From assembly GCA_016711345.1 (NCBI GenBank), contig JADJTD010000001.1:3412001-3476000 (forward strand): a stretch of 64,000 nucleotides of DNA, given 5' to 3'. Source of the stretch: Chloracidobacterium sp. (GTDB taxonomy: Bacteria > Acidobacteriota > Blastocatellia > Pyrinomonadales > Pyrinomonadaceae). Under the pieces are notes generated by a model that did not search any database, had not been told where the DNA came from, and saw only the letters and a list, made by a program, of their open reading frames with translations. The first letter of the stretch is position 1. Each line of letters opens with the position of its first letter. Shown here piece by piece: positions 18,830 to 27,504 of this stretch. Made by a program: the position numbers and the translations under genes.

Positions 18830-20001
18830 CATTTGGCGGGTGTTGCAGATGGTTCGGACGAACCCACAATATAGCTGTCCCGAGTCCTGATGACAAGATT
18901 TGGCCTGCTGACGCGAACTTTGATCTGTTTACGCTGGCCGGTTTTACCTTCTTCTTTCGGAACGTAACCTATGTTGTATTGACGGCGAAGCTCTTCCGCA
19001 ATTCCTTCAAAAGCTGCAGTCAGGCCGCCAGGTGTTGACTCGGGACGGAAAACGCGTCCCCCGGTTACATCGGCCAAATCTTCAAGGTATTTTCGACCAA
19101 GTGCGTAATCTTCGGACCGAGTTCCTTTTTCGGACAAGCCGCCCCAAATTCCGGGATTCTGTCGGCCACGGACATCAAAAAAGGTATTGTAATAAATGGG
19201 AAAGATCAATGAATCTGATTCTTCAGCATAACTGAGCGTTCCGTCGTAACTATTTTTTCGCGATGTGGTGTCAACACCGTCGGTGAAAAGCACAACGGCT
19301 TTGCGTCCCGCAATCCGCGACAATTGCTTTCTCAAGGCCTCGTCCACGGCATTATAAAGCGAGGTTCCGGAATTGAAATCCGCCTTGTCTATCGCCTTAT
19401 ATATTTGCTCCCGGTTGTTCGTAGCCTTGGTCCTTACTTTCACGTCGCCATTGAATTCGATCACCAGAACGCTGTCTTGAGGTTCCAGTTGATCGACGAA
19501 TGCTTTGGCGGAGCGCTTTATGTCCTCTAACTTGAATTCTGAAGACAAACTCGTGTCTAGCAGCAATGCGACCGTGAAGGGCTTATCGGTTGCACCAAAA
19601 TAGGCGATTTCCTGTTCCTTACCATCTTCGAATATCCTAAAATCCTGCTGTCGCAGGTTCTTAATGTAAAGGCCGTTGCGGTCAAAGACTGAGACAGGTA
19701 TTGTGATCAGATTTGTTTCGACTCTTAGGATCTCACCATTGTCATCGTCGGCAGTATTTAAGGGTGTTTGAGGACTAATTTGAGTTTGGGAACTTTTCCT
19801 GTCGCCAACGTCGGGAAATTTGTCTGTTTTACGATATGTTCTTGGTGGACGCGGTTTTGATTCGGAAAATTGCGACGGATCGTCAGCGTTAACAGCGACA
19901 GGTGTCGGCTTAGGCGTCGAAACTGCCTTTCGTCCTGACTGAGCAAACCCCGCGACGGTTAAGAGGAACAAACACAAAAAAATAGGAAAAAATCGTTTCA
20001 T
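18829..20001 (-). CDS. VWFA-related acidobacterial secreted protein
   Basis: A 390-residue exported protein with a signal peptide (KRFFPIFLCLFLLTVAGFAQ), a ~75-residue linker rich in Lys/Pro/Ser/Thr, and then the pattern of the VWFA-related acidobacterial family: VETNLITIPVSVFDRNGLYI, LRQQDFRIFEDGKEQEI. The A domain has a MIDAS-like DTSLSSE and SLYNAVDEAL. ALYV-type metal residues appear conserved (LFTDGVDTTS). This family is strongly enriched in Acidobacteriota and supports the taxonomic assignment. It may bind ligands at the cell surface; its partners are unknown. It is transcribed alone and ends at the tRNA-Lys terminator. Confidence 0.85.
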   Translation of the reverse strand: MKRFFPIFLCLFLLTVAGFAQSGRKAVSTPKPTPVAVNADDPSQFSESKPRPPRTYRKTDKFPDVGDRKSSQTQISPQTPLNTADDDNGEILRVETNLITIPVSVFDRNGLYIKNLRQQDFRIFEDGKEQEIAYFGATDKPFTVALLLDTSLSSEFKLEDIKRSAKAFVDQLEPQDSVLVIEFNGDVKVRTKATNNREQIYKAIDKADFNSGTSLYNAVDEALRKQLSRIAGRKAVVLFTDGVDTTSRKNSYDGTLSYAEESDSLIFPIYYNTFFDVRGRQNPGIWGGLSEKGTRSEDYALGRKYLEDLADVTGGRVFRPESTPGGLTAAFEGIAEELRRQYNIGYVPKEEGKTGQRKQIKVRVSRPNLVIRTRDSYIVGSSEPSATPAK

Positions 20002-20080
20002 TGGAGGCCACCTCGATCAAAAACTATAGTTAACTGCGTTAAGATGCATTATGGGTCAAAAGGGTTACTTACTTTTGATT

Positions 20081-20890
20081 TCATCGGCTGCGTTGTTTTG
20101 GATCGAGATATTCGCGAAGGCCGTCACCGATGAAGTTGAATGCTAATACGGTCAACGCAATGGCAACACCTGGGAAAAACAGAATATGCGGCGAGGTGCT
20201 GAAAAACTGTCGGGCTTCTTCGATCATCGTTCCCCAGCTAGGGGCAGGCGGTGGAATTCCCAGGCCGAGAAATGAGAGCGATGCTTCCGACAAAACTGCT
20301 CCGGCCATGCCGAGCGATGCCTGAACGATAAGCGGCTGAATGGCATTTGGCAAAATATGCGTGAACAAAATGCGCATATTGCTCGCGCCTAAAGCACGGG
20401 CAGCGAGGACGTAATCATACTCGCGCACTTTCAGAACTTGTCCCCGCATCACTCGAGCGTATCCAACCCATCCGATCACACATAAAGCCGTTATCAGCTT
20501 GCCCTGGCCCGCACCGAGAAACGCTACCAAAGCGATCGCCAGCAGAAGTCCGGGAAATGCGAGGAAGACATTAAAGACATACCCTGAAAGAAACTTATCA
20601 ACGAGACCACCATAAAATCCGGCGACTGCTCCAATGACAGTTCCAATAATCGACGAGACCACGACAACGGTAATGCCGACCTGCAATGAAATGCGGGCAC
20701 CAAAAACAACGCGCGAAAACACATCGCGTCCAAGCCCATCGGTTCCAAACCAATGTTCCGCCGACGGCCCAACATATCGCATCGCAAGATTTTGAGCCGT
20801 CACATCATACGTCGCGATCCACGGCGCAAAGATCGCAGCGAGGATAAACAACGCTGCAATAGCAATTCCGATATATGCAAGTCTGCTCAT
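20081..20890 (-). CDS. Peptide/nickel-type ABC transporter permease, DppC-like
   Basis: This 269-residue inner-membrane permease has the N-terminal OppC/DppC feature HWFGTDGLGRDVFSRVVFGARISL and the EAA-type cytoplasmic loop (ARALGASNMRILFTHILPNA). About six helices are visible. It lies in the same direction as the DppB-like gene at 21420-22403, but the two are separated by a small secreted-protein gene. No ATPase or binding protein gene for this transporter is in the window, so the substrate is unknown. Confidence 0.87.
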   Translation of the reverse strand: MSRLAYIGIAIAALFILAAIFAPWIATYDVTAQNLAMRYVGPSAEHWFGTDGLGRDVFSRVVFGARISLQVGITVVVVSSIIGTVIGAVAGFYGGLVDKFLSGYVFNVFLAFPGLLLAIALVAFLGAGQGKLITALCVIGWVGYARVMRGQVLKVREYDYVLAARALGASNMRILFTHILPNAIQPLIVQASLGMAGAVLSEASLSFLGLGIPPPAPSWGTMIEEARQFFSTSPHILFFPGVAIALTVLAFNFIGDGLREYLDPKQRSR

Positions 20891-20914
20891 GAGAAGCGGA
20901 AAGTTTCGAAAGCG

Positions 20915-21370
20915 TTAGTGCTTATTTACGATCCGCGATACCTTTTCGACCTTTTGAACTAAGATGATGACTGGAAGTCGGTTTTCATTTTTACCCACTT
21001 TCACATATTTTATCGTGCCGATTACGACGACGTCGGCAAGCCGTCCATCAATAATGTCACCTATTGTTTTTTCATTTATTGGCTTCCATAAAATCTCGCA
21101 CTGCTTTTCGGTTTTGCAATCATAGGAAAATTCAATTGATTTCTCATCTCCGGTGCAGGAATTATCAGTCAGACTCGAACCTTCAAAAGTTCCATAAAAT
21201 CGTCCACTTACCCTTACAACCTTGCCATCATAGAAATTTGGCAAGTCATTTAGTTGGCAGCTAGTTACAGTCGGAACATCTGTCTGATCGACTTTAGTTT
21301 GCGAAATGACAACAAGGTTTAGAACGAAAATTATAGAAATGGTAAATATAGCAAAGATAAAATATTGCAT
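20915..21370 (-). CDS. Small secreted protein between two permease genes
   Basis: The 151-residue product has a hydrophobic N-terminal signal (FIFAIFTISIIFVLNLVVIS) and four cysteines (SCQLND, NSCTGD, YDCKTEKQC) that could form disulphides. A small beta-rich domain follows (GKVVRVSGRFYGTFEG ... VVVIGTIKYVKV), reminiscent of an OB-fold, though no family is recognised. It is 24 bp upstream of the DppC-like gene and 49 bp downstream of the DppB-like gene, and it is more AT-rich than either. It is probably an insertion into a dppBC pair rather than a transporter subunit. Confidence 0.7.
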   Translation of the reverse strand: MQYFIFAIFTISIIFVLNLVVISQTKVDQTDVPTVTSCQLNDLPNFYDGKVVRVSGRFYGTFEGSSLTDNSCTGDEKSIEFSYDCKTEKQCEILWKPINEKTIGDIIDGRLADVVVIGTIKYVKVGKNENRLPVIILVQKVEKVSRIVNKH

Positions 21371-21419
21371 CTAAATAAATTCCTTTAATTGGTTAGACAG
21401 AATCACTTATAGTTAACTA

Positions 21420-22403
21420 TTAGCTGAGTCTTATTCGCGGATCTAGTTTGCGATACACAAAATCCGTAAGCGAATTTGCCAAAATATAAGTGACGCTGAT
21501 GACGAGGACGCAGCCTTGCACCAGGCGGTAATCGCGCTTGCTGATACCATCTTCTAAAAGCAAAAGTCCGAGGCCCTGCCAGTTGAAGATCTTTTCGGTG
21601 ATGATCGCTCCAGCGAGCAAAACGCCAAGCTGCAAACCCAGAATCGTAACGACCGGTATCAAGCCGTTTTTTAGTACATGCTTGAATAAGACCATTCGCT
21701 CGCTGACGCCTTTTGCGCGGGCGGTGCGGACGTAATCTTCGCCGAGTTCTTCGATCACGCTCGAACGCACCATGCGTGTCAGTATTGCTGACAGTGCGGC
21801 TCCCAAAGTGACGGCAGGCAAAACAATGTCTTCGGGATAATAGCTGCCCGTTGGCGAAAACCAGCCTAATCTAACCGCAAAGATATAAACCAAAAACGGA
21901 CCGATAACGAATGTTGGTAGCGATATTCCGAGAAGGGCAAAAAACGACGCGGCATTGTCTGCAAGTGAGTTCTTTCTTGAGCCGGCAAGTACTCCGAGCG
22001 GTAACGCAATGCCGATCGCGACGAGCATAGCCGCTAGAGCCAGTTTGATCGTCGCAGGGTAACGCTCGAATATCATATCTCTCACCGGTCGCTCAGTTCG
22101 AAAAGAGGTTCCGAGATCACCTTGCAGCAATCCGAAAAAATAATCGGCGTAACGATTGTCACTGCCATTCCACGCAAAACCGTTCTCGGAACCGTAAGAA
22201 AAGAAAAACGCCGGACGGTCGAGTCCATGCCTTGTCCTGAAATTCTGCAGCTGTTCCTGCGTCGCTGTCTCGCCGAGGATAACTGTCGCAGGATCGCCAG
22301 GCACGATCTCGATTAGTAGTGTCACGAGCGAAACCACAGTCCAGATGACAAGCAGCATCAGCGCGAATTGGCGTACGAAATTGAGGAACTTGTATTTCAT
22401 CAA
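21420..22403 (-). CDS. Peptide/nickel-type ABC transporter permease, DppB-like
   Basis: A 327-residue permease that pairs with the DppC-like protein. It shows the family N-terminus with an amphipathic first helix, the periplasmic IVPGDPATVILGETAT segment and the LGLDRP-like GLDRPAFFFSYG region. The EAA loop is TARAKGVSERMVLFKHVLKN, and six helices are predicted. It would move peptides or a metal chelate across the inner membrane with ATPases encoded elsewhere. Confidence 0.88.
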   Translation of the reverse strand: MMKYKFLNFVRQFALMLLVIWTVVSLVTLLIEIVPGDPATVILGETATQEQLQNFRTRHGLDRPAFFFSYGSENGFAWNGSDNRYADYFFGLLQGDLGTSFRTERPVRDMIFERYPATIKLALAAMLVAIGIALPLGVLAGSRKNSLADNAASFFALLGISLPTFVIGPFLVYIFAVRLGWFSPTGSYYPEDIVLPAVTLGAALSAILTRMVRSSVIEELGEDYVRTARAKGVSERMVLFKHVLKNGLIPVVTILGLQLGVLLAGAIITEKIFNWQGLGLLLLEDGISKRDYRLVQGCVLVISVTYILANSLTDFVYRKLDPRIRLS

Positions 22404-22460
22404 AATGCCGGTGTGCAGAGAAATTTTATAACAAATTGGTGCGATGCAGAAGTTCCACCC

Positions 22461-23204
22461 TTACTGATGTGCGGGCTTCTGCATTTTTTGTCCAACATGG
22501 ATTGCCGCGATGCCGCCGGTTAGATTTGTGTATTTGACATCTTTAAAACCCGCCCGCTCCATCAAAGCGACGAGCTCGCGCTGGTGAGGGAACTTTGAAA
22601 CACTGTCGGGCAGATATTTATACGCACCGTGCGAACCGCTGACGATGCCGCCGATACGGGGCAGTATGCGGCCAAAATAAAAATGATAAAGCTGACGAAA
22701 TCCCGGCAGCGGCGGATGAGAACATTCGAGAATTACAAGTTTTCCGTCCGGCCTTAGAACGCGGTAAAGTTCTTTCAGGCCATTCTCGAAATTAGGCAGA
22801 TTGCGGAGCCCGAACGCGATCGTCAGAGCATCAAAAGTGCTGTCGGCGAACGAAAGCGACATTGCATCGGCTTCGAGATAGGGAATCGCAGTTTTTTCTG
22901 TAATGTTTTTTTTCGCTGCAACCGCGAGCATCGGACGGCAAAAATCAGTGCCGATCACCGAGGCTTCTGTGCCTCGCGTCAATTCGATAGACAGGTCGCC
23001 GGTTCCGCAGGCCACATCAAGGACGACCGCATTTTTATCATCGAGAATGTTCTGAATTTCCAATCTAACACGCCGGCGCCAGCGTTTGTCGATATTGAGT
23101 GACAGAACGTGATTGAGCAGGTCATAGCGTTTGGCGATGCCCGAAAACATCTCCTTTACGGCGGCGTAATGGGCCGCTTCCTTTGGATTTAATTCGGCTT
23201 GCAT
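22461..23204 (-). CDS. menG: Demethylmenaquinone methyltransferase (MenG/UbiE)
   Basis: This SAM-dependent enzyme performs the C-methylation of demethylmenaquinone. The family signature is at the N-terminus (VKEMFSGIAKRYDLLNHVLS). The SAM site is VLDVACGTGDLSIEL, and the downstream block DALTIAFGLRNLPNFENGL with YRVLRPDGKLVILE is the second UbiE signature. The 247 residues are normal. Menaquinone rather than ubiquinone is inferred from the phylum. It starts 3 bp after an M16-like gene, so the two are probably co-transcribed. Confidence 0.92.
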   Translation of the reverse strand: MQAELNPKEAAHYAAVKEMFSGIAKRYDLLNHVLSLNIDKRWRRRVRLEIQNILDDKNAVVLDVACGTGDLSIELTRGTEASVIGTDFCRPMLAVAAKKNITEKTAIPYLEADAMSLSFADSTFDALTIAFGLRNLPNFENGLKELYRVLRPDGKLVILECSHPPLPGFRQLYHFYFGRILPRIGGIVSGSHGAYKYLPDSVSKFPHQRELVALMERAGFKDVKYTNLTGGIAAIHVGQKMQKPAHQ

Positions 23205-23207
23205 CGA

Positions 23208-24491
23208 TCAGTTTTTCGCTGGCGGAGTGTTTACGAGGACGGAAGCCATCGGCGAACCTTTAACGGTGTCCGCATATGCTCTTACATCGGCGAGCGCTAG
23301 GTTGTTGAAAACGAGCCGATCGGTTTCGATCGAAGTAGTTTTATATGTGTCATTGTCCAGCCAAAACAGTGGTGCTGTTCGTGTGTTCCAAGTGGCGACA
23401 CTCACTGTTTTGGCGGATTGAAACTCGGCGTCGGTTACGGCGTCCGACAGTGCCTTGGCTATCAGATCATTAGCATCGACCTTGCCATTTCCGGTGCCAA
23501 GATCGTCTTTACCTGCGGAGAATCCTATCGTGATCACGCCGGGCAAAAGATATATTTCATTCCGCACAAAAACCCTTGAAGCAAAAGCCTCGGGAACGCG
23601 CGCCTTCAACCGGGATTCGAGTATCGCTGCAAAGACAGACGATGCCGCAAAATCTTTGCTGCCACGCGAAGTTCCGCGAATCGCAAATCTAACAGCCGTC
23701 ACTTCGGCCTTGGGTGAAGCGATGATCTGAACTCCGGCCGGCGGAGCATCCGGCTGGCGAAACGTCGCAGGCACTTTCTTGTCCGATTTGAGCCAGCCGC
23801 CAAAATATCGTCGGACCGCCCTAAAACCGGCTGCTCTGTCAAAATTGCCTGAGATCGTGAGCGTTGCATTATCGGCGGTCACAAAACGAGTCTTTGCGTC
23901 GATCAGATCACCAAAATCTATTTTCTTTAGCGAATCGACCGTTCCGTTCTGCGGCCTGCCGTATGGAAATGTTCCAAGTAGTCTTTTCGCGACCGCCCGA
24001 TCGGCGAGATATGCCGGATCGGCTTCCATTCCAGTTATCTTTGCCAAAAGGTCGGCACGCAGCTTTGTCGTAGTTTCTTTGTCTATGACCGGATTAGAGA
24101 TCGCCGTCGCAACCGTTTCGAGCATTGTCAAAAGACTGTCGGGTTTTGACATGGCATCGATCTGGATGTAGTCGTAAGTCGTTGTGATCTTGAGATCGCC
24201 TTCCAGATCCTCTCTGAAAAATTCCCGCGACGCTTCGTTCGGAAAAAGATTGTCGGATAGCATCTGCATTAAACCTTCTTTGCCCTGCGGATCAAACGCC
24301 GAACCCGAATGAACACGGATAGTCACCCAAACCTGCTCGGCCTTTGCATCCTGCCACATCAAGACCCTAAGCCCGTTCAACAGCTTTTCCTGTTTTGGCG
24401 CCGGAAGTGTTGTCTGTGAAAAAAATACAGACGAAAGAACAATTGTCACAAGAAAAGTGCAAATAACAATATTTCGAAATGCTAGAATCAT
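23208..24491 (-). CDS. M16-family peptidase homologue lacking the zinc motif
   Basis: A 427-residue protein with a signal peptide (IVICTFLVTIVLSSVFFSQ) and an M16 fold: LLNGLRVLMWQDAKAEQVWVTIRVHSGSAFDP followed by a second domain. The HxxEH site expected after the GxA position is replaced by GLMQMLSDNLF, so it cannot bind zinc in the usual way and is probably a non-catalytic subunit or binding protein. No catalytic partner is adjacent; the nearest is at 60421. Co-transcription with menG looks accidental. Confidence 0.78.
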   Translation of the reverse strand: MILAFRNIVICTFLVTIVLSSVFFSQTTLPAPKQEKLLNGLRVLMWQDAKAEQVWVTIRVHSGSAFDPQGKEGLMQMLSDNLFPNEASREFFREDLEGDLKITTTYDYIQIDAMSKPDSLLTMLETVATAISNPVIDKETTTKLRADLLAKITGMEADPAYLADRAVAKRLLGTFPYGRPQNGTVDSLKKIDFGDLIDAKTRFVTADNATLTISGNFDRAAGFRAVRRYFGGWLKSDKKVPATFRQPDAPPAGVQIIASPKAEVTAVRFAIRGTSRGSKDFAASSVFAAILESRLKARVPEAFASRVFVRNEIYLLPGVITIGFSAGKDDLGTGNGKVDANDLIAKALSDAVTDAEFQSAKTVSVATWNTRTAPLFWLDNDTYKTTSIETDRLVFNNLALADVRAYADTVKGSPMASVLVNTPPAKN

Positions 24492-24656
24492 TTTTTATCA
24501 CTCACAACTGAAGGCTCAAGACTTAAGGCTCTTTCGCTTAGTTTCACAAATGAAAATATTAGATGCCCGCAGGCATCGCGTCAAACAGCAGCGGCATCTA
24601 TAAAGATTGAAAGAATCGCACTGCCGCGATCTTTGGAAAATTTTGTTGAAAAAGGC

Positions 24657-24684
24657 TTAACTTCTGAAAAAATCGCGGTATAAT
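24657..24684 (+). promoter_or_regulatory. Possible promoter for the TonB-like gene
   Basis: A perfect TATAAT (24679-24684) is preceded 16 bp upstream by TTAACT (24657-24662). It lies 51 bp before the proposed ATG. Confidence 0.4.
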
Positions 24685-24735
24685 TAGTTTATTAGTATGT
24701 CGCTCGTCATGCGAGCGTTATTAAGAGGTCGGAAA

Positions 24736-26088
24736 ATGGGAAAAATTGTTAAGTATTGCAATTCTTGTGATGAAGGATTTGCCGCAAAGTTCGCGTTTTG
24801 CCCTGATTGCGGCAAAGCTCTCGAAGCTTTTGAGATGAATCCGCTCGAACAGGCAAACGCGTCCGCACAGGAAGCCGCAGCGGCACCTGTCGCGGTTGAA
24901 ACTATTGATCTCCTCGAAATACCTAATGAAACAGTGCAGGAGGCAGCACCGGCAACGGAGATCGACACTGTTGAAGAACCGATCATCGAAGTTGCTCCTA
25001 CAACACCCGAGGTTACGCAGGTCATAAAAGCTGCAACGGTTCCGGCCGCGAAAAAGACGGTTAAAGAACCTGTCGCAAAGGGTGCAAAAGCCTTGGCAAC
25101 ATCTGCGGATGTATTTGTCCAGACGAAACCTGTCGATGCGGACGGAAAACGTAATTCGTTAGAAGCTGAACACGATGCTTATGCGTCTGATGGCAACTTT
25201 TACGTCACGGTTATCGAGGAAAAGAATGTCAAACAGCGCAACACGCTGATGTTGGGTTCGCTCTTCTTTGTCATTTTCTCGCTGATGACAGGTGTTGTTT
25301 ACAGCATCTTCGCCAAGGACCTTGAGGTCGGCGCGATCAATGAAGACACCTTCTTAGCTTCGCTCCTTGATGAAGTACCGATGACGGTCGAAGAGGAAGT
25401 GCAGCAGAAAAAAGATAAAGACGCTGGTGGTGGCGGCGGTGGCGGTAAAGAGGAAGAAGAAACGACAAAAGGCGACCTCGCCAACCAGACAGAAAAACCT
25501 GAAAGGCCTCCGCAAGCGATTCCAAGGATGACAAATCCGACGCTGACATTACCGCCGGCTTCGACGCAGGGAAATCGAACATTCGAACAGAAATATGACC
25601 GTTACGGCGATCCGAACGGCAGATTTACAAACTGGAACAACGGAACCGGCTCAGGAGGCGGACAGGGTAGCGGAACTGGAACAGGCCAGGGCAGCGGTCG
25701 TGGAACAGGTACCGGTTCGGGTGATGGTTCAGGCAGCGGCAGCGGCCTCGGAAACGGTAATGGAAATGGAACAGGCGATGGTGATGGTGGTCCGCCGCCT
25801 CCACCACGGCCAGTCGGTGTCACGCAATCCGTAAAGATTATTTCAAAACCGAAACCGCCATATACCGATGCAGCTCGTGTCGCTAATATTCAAGGGGTAG
25901 TTGTACTAAAGGTCACTTTTCTCGCTTCGGGACAAATAGGATCGGTTTCCACGGTAAGAGGACTGCCGAATGGCTTAACCGAACAGGCAATAGCCGCTGC
26001 CAAAAGGATTAGCTTTGAACCTGCAAAAAGGGACGGCGTTCCACAAACTATAACCAGAACACTGGAGTATACGTTTGGAATCTATTGA
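24736..26088 (+). CDS. Zinc-ribbon protein with TonB C-terminal domain
   Basis: From ATG 24736 (GAGG at 24725-24728), the 450-residue protein begins with a zinc ribbon (CNSC...CPDC, residues 8-26). A Glu/Ala/Pro-rich linker precedes one transmembrane helix (LMLGSLFFVIFSLMTGVVYS). A glycine-rich, repetitive periplasmic stretch follows (GGGGGGGK; later GTGTGQGSGRGTGTGSG). It ends in a TonB C-terminal domain (SKPKPPYTDAARVANIQGVV ... EPAKRDGVPQTITRTLEYTF). The topology puts the ribbon in the cytoplasm and TonB in the periplasm, suggesting a link between a cytoplasmic signal and an outer-membrane protein. No ExbB/ExbD are nearby. A strong terminator follows. Confidence 0.85.
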   Translation: MGKIVKYCNSCDEGFAAKFAFCPDCGKALEAFEMNPLEQANASAQEAAAAPVAVETIDLLEIPNETVQEAAPATEIDTVEEPIIEVAPTTPEVTQVIKAATVPAAKKTVKEPVAKGAKALATSADVFVQTKPVDADGKRNSLEAEHDAYASDGNFYVTVIEEKNVKQRNTLMLGSLFFVIFSLMTGVVYSIFAKDLEVGAINEDTFLASLLDEVPMTVEEEVQQKKDKDAGGGGGGGKEEEETTKGDLANQTEKPERPPQAIPRMTNPTLTLPPASTQGNRTFEQKYDRYGDPNGRFTNWNNGTGSGGGQGSGTGTGQGSGRGTGTGSGDGSGSGSGLGNGNGNGTGDGDGGPPPPPRPVGVTQSVKIISKPKPPYTDAARVANIQGVVVLKVTFLASGQIGSVSTVRGLPNGLTEQAIAAAKRISFEPAKRDGVPQTITRTLEYTFGIY

Positions 26089-26111
26089 GAATAGTGTTTG
26101 TTATTTAAGAA

Positions 26112-26145
26112 AAGGGGCTGTCCGAACGGACAGCCCCTTCATTTT
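26112..26145. terminator. Strong bidirectional terminator
   Basis: AAGGGGCTGTCCG (26112-26124) pairs perfectly with CGGACAGCCCCTT (26127-26139) around AA, followed by CATTTT. It separates the TonB-like gene from the convergent CxxC protein gene. Confidence 0.9.
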
Positions 26146-26160
26146 ATCACGACGAAATTA

Positions 26161-26433
26161 CTAAATAAAAACGACTGTCTGTGACGACGGAATATCAAAT
26201 CTTTTGCGGCAGCGCAAATTCTTGCACATCAGCATATCGTCAACCCGCACCATGTAATCGCGCGACTTTTGAAATTGCGCACGTTCGTGTTCGTTCAAGT
26301 TTCGGGGCGCTTGTTTTCGCTTGATGCGTTTTAGCCATCGAACTTCGTAATCGTTGCGCTCGCGGCAATTAGGACACGAGAAACTCGCCGTCTTGACCTC
26401 TTGCCGTTCGTCGAAAATATCGCGTTCTTGCAT
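26161..26433 (-). CDS. Small protein with two CxxC-type metal sites
   Basis: The 90-residue protein has CPNC (residues 20-23) and a second half-site CKNLRC (about residues 70-75), which together could hold one zinc ion. The middle is basic and charged (RWLKRIKRKQAPRNLNEHER). No family is recognised. It could bind nucleic acid, but this is inference. It may belong to the same transcript as the DUF971 protein upstream, 28 bp away. Confidence 0.65.
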   Translation of the reverse strand: MQERDIFDERQEVKTASFSCPNCRERNDYEVRWLKRIKRKQAPRNLNEHERAQFQKSRDYMVRVDDMLMCKNLRCRKRFDIPSSQTVVFI

Positions 26434-26460
26434 GAGCCGATTATACCGCGTATGCCAATG

Positions 26461-26754
26461 CTAAGATAGGTCCCGCAAATATTTGAAGCTGAAAATCCCG
26501 GTATCGTGGCCATCGGAGAATATAAAATTGAGGGCATACCGTCCGACGATAGACATGTTATTAAATGTAATATCCTCGGCTATGCTGTCGCTGCGGAGGA
26601 TCTTTTCGCCGGTCCACTCATTGACGCACGATGCACAAGGGCAACTGCGTCGAAGCTGCGCGGCGGTGAATTGCGTCACGGCATCGTCCGACCATTTGAT
26701 CGAAATTTGCTGGTTGGACTCTTCAACGATTTGTGTAGGTTCGATTGAGATAAT
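26461..26754 (-). CDS. DUF971 / GBBH-like N-terminal domain protein with no ordinary start codon
   Basis: The frame shows the compact DUF971 domain (gamma-butyrobetaine hydroxylase N-terminal-like): QISIKWSDDAVTQFTAAQLR, RRSCPCASCVNEWTGEKIL and IFSDGHDTGIFSFKYLRDL. The only ordinary in-frame start is GTG 26679, which would delete the first ~25 residues of the domain (the IEPTQIVEESNQQISIKW part). The frame stays open to ATT 26754-26752, which overlaps the TAA stop of the upstream membrane-protein gene as TAATT, exactly where the common TAATG stop-start overlap would be. So either ATT is used, a G-to-T change occurred, or the base is misread. The protein would have 97 residues. Its role is unknown; related domains are linked to iron-sulphur proteins. 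Confidence 0.7.
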   Translation of the reverse strand: MISIEPTQIVEESNQQISIKWSDDAVTQFTAAQLRRSCPCASCVNEWTGEKILRSDSIAEDITFNNMSIVGRYALNFIFSDGHDTGIFSFKYLRDLS

Positions 26755-27488
26755 TATATTCCCTCGTATGCGTTTGGCGGTGGCGGAGCAAAGTTGCGTG
26801 GATTAGCAGCGGGAAACACCTTTCGATATGCGACGACGTTTGCGGCAGTGATGATCGGTATCATCAAGTACAAGCCAATGCAAAACGCAAGTTCACCGAG
26901 CAACGCAAGGCCCATATTGACCAGGATCAATCCTCCGATGCCGCCGAGATTTTTTATTACGGCCCTCGCGCTCAATTTCATCGAATCCCAACTCGAAAGG
27001 CCGCGATCAACGATCAGCGGAAAGGAAAATATCAAAAGCGAATGAATGCAGACCATCACGACCGCAACGACGATATCGATCACAAGCCCTACTAAAAATG
27101 TGCCTAGGATCGCACCTTCGTTGGCCTTATTTCCCATTACCGCCGCAGTTATTATCGGCAGATATATCGTCATGAACATTATTATCGTGAACACGACGAT
27201 TGGCACGACGATGGCAAGCGTCACGAGCAAACTCGGCCAAAAAAACTTGAATCCAAGCCACAGATCGTCAAAAACAACACGTCCGCCATCGATTTTTTTC
27301 AGATAGCAGGCGAATATCCCGCAGATCATCGCTCCGATCAAAACATACATCGAAATAGCGCCGATCAGAGCTCCTACGATCGAAATGCCAAGCAGTATCC
27401 AATACTCGTCCTTGATCAGCTCCCAACCTTCGCGAACGCATTCGATGGGCTTGATCGCGCCGGCGTTGAATTCAGAAGTTTCTGGCAT
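26754..27488 (-). CDS. Multi-pass membrane protein
   Basis: The 244-residue protein has about six hydrophobic segments, starting WILLGISIVGALIGAISMYV and ending LGELAFCIGLYLMIPIITAA. Its soluble N-terminus reads KPIECVREGWELIKDEYW, and a short proline-rich tail (APPPPNAYEG) follows. The layout resembles uncharacterised small integral membrane proteins in which the repeated helices surround GLSSWDSMKLSARAV. Its last base overlaps the DUF971 frame, and it starts 16 bp after glgP, so glgP, this gene and DUF971 are probably one operon. Confidence 0.72.
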   Translation of the reverse strand: MPETSEFNAGAIKPIECVREGWELIKDEYWILLGISIVGALIGAISMYVLIGAMICGIFACYLKKIDGGRVVFDDLWLGFKFFWPSLLVTLAIVVPIVVFTIIMFMTIYLPIITAAVMGNKANEGAILGTFLVGLVIDIVVAVVMVCIHSLLIFSFPLIVDRGLSSWDSMKLSARAVIKNLGGIGGLILVNMGLALLGELAFCIGLYLMIPIITAANVVAYRKVFPAANPRNFAPPPPNAYEGI

Positions 27489-27504
27489 ATGTTTCGTTTA
27501 GGCG

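Noticed and set aside
25602..25823. A proline-rich minus-strand frame
   Set aside because: It is the antisense shadow of the Gly-rich linker of the TonB-like protein.
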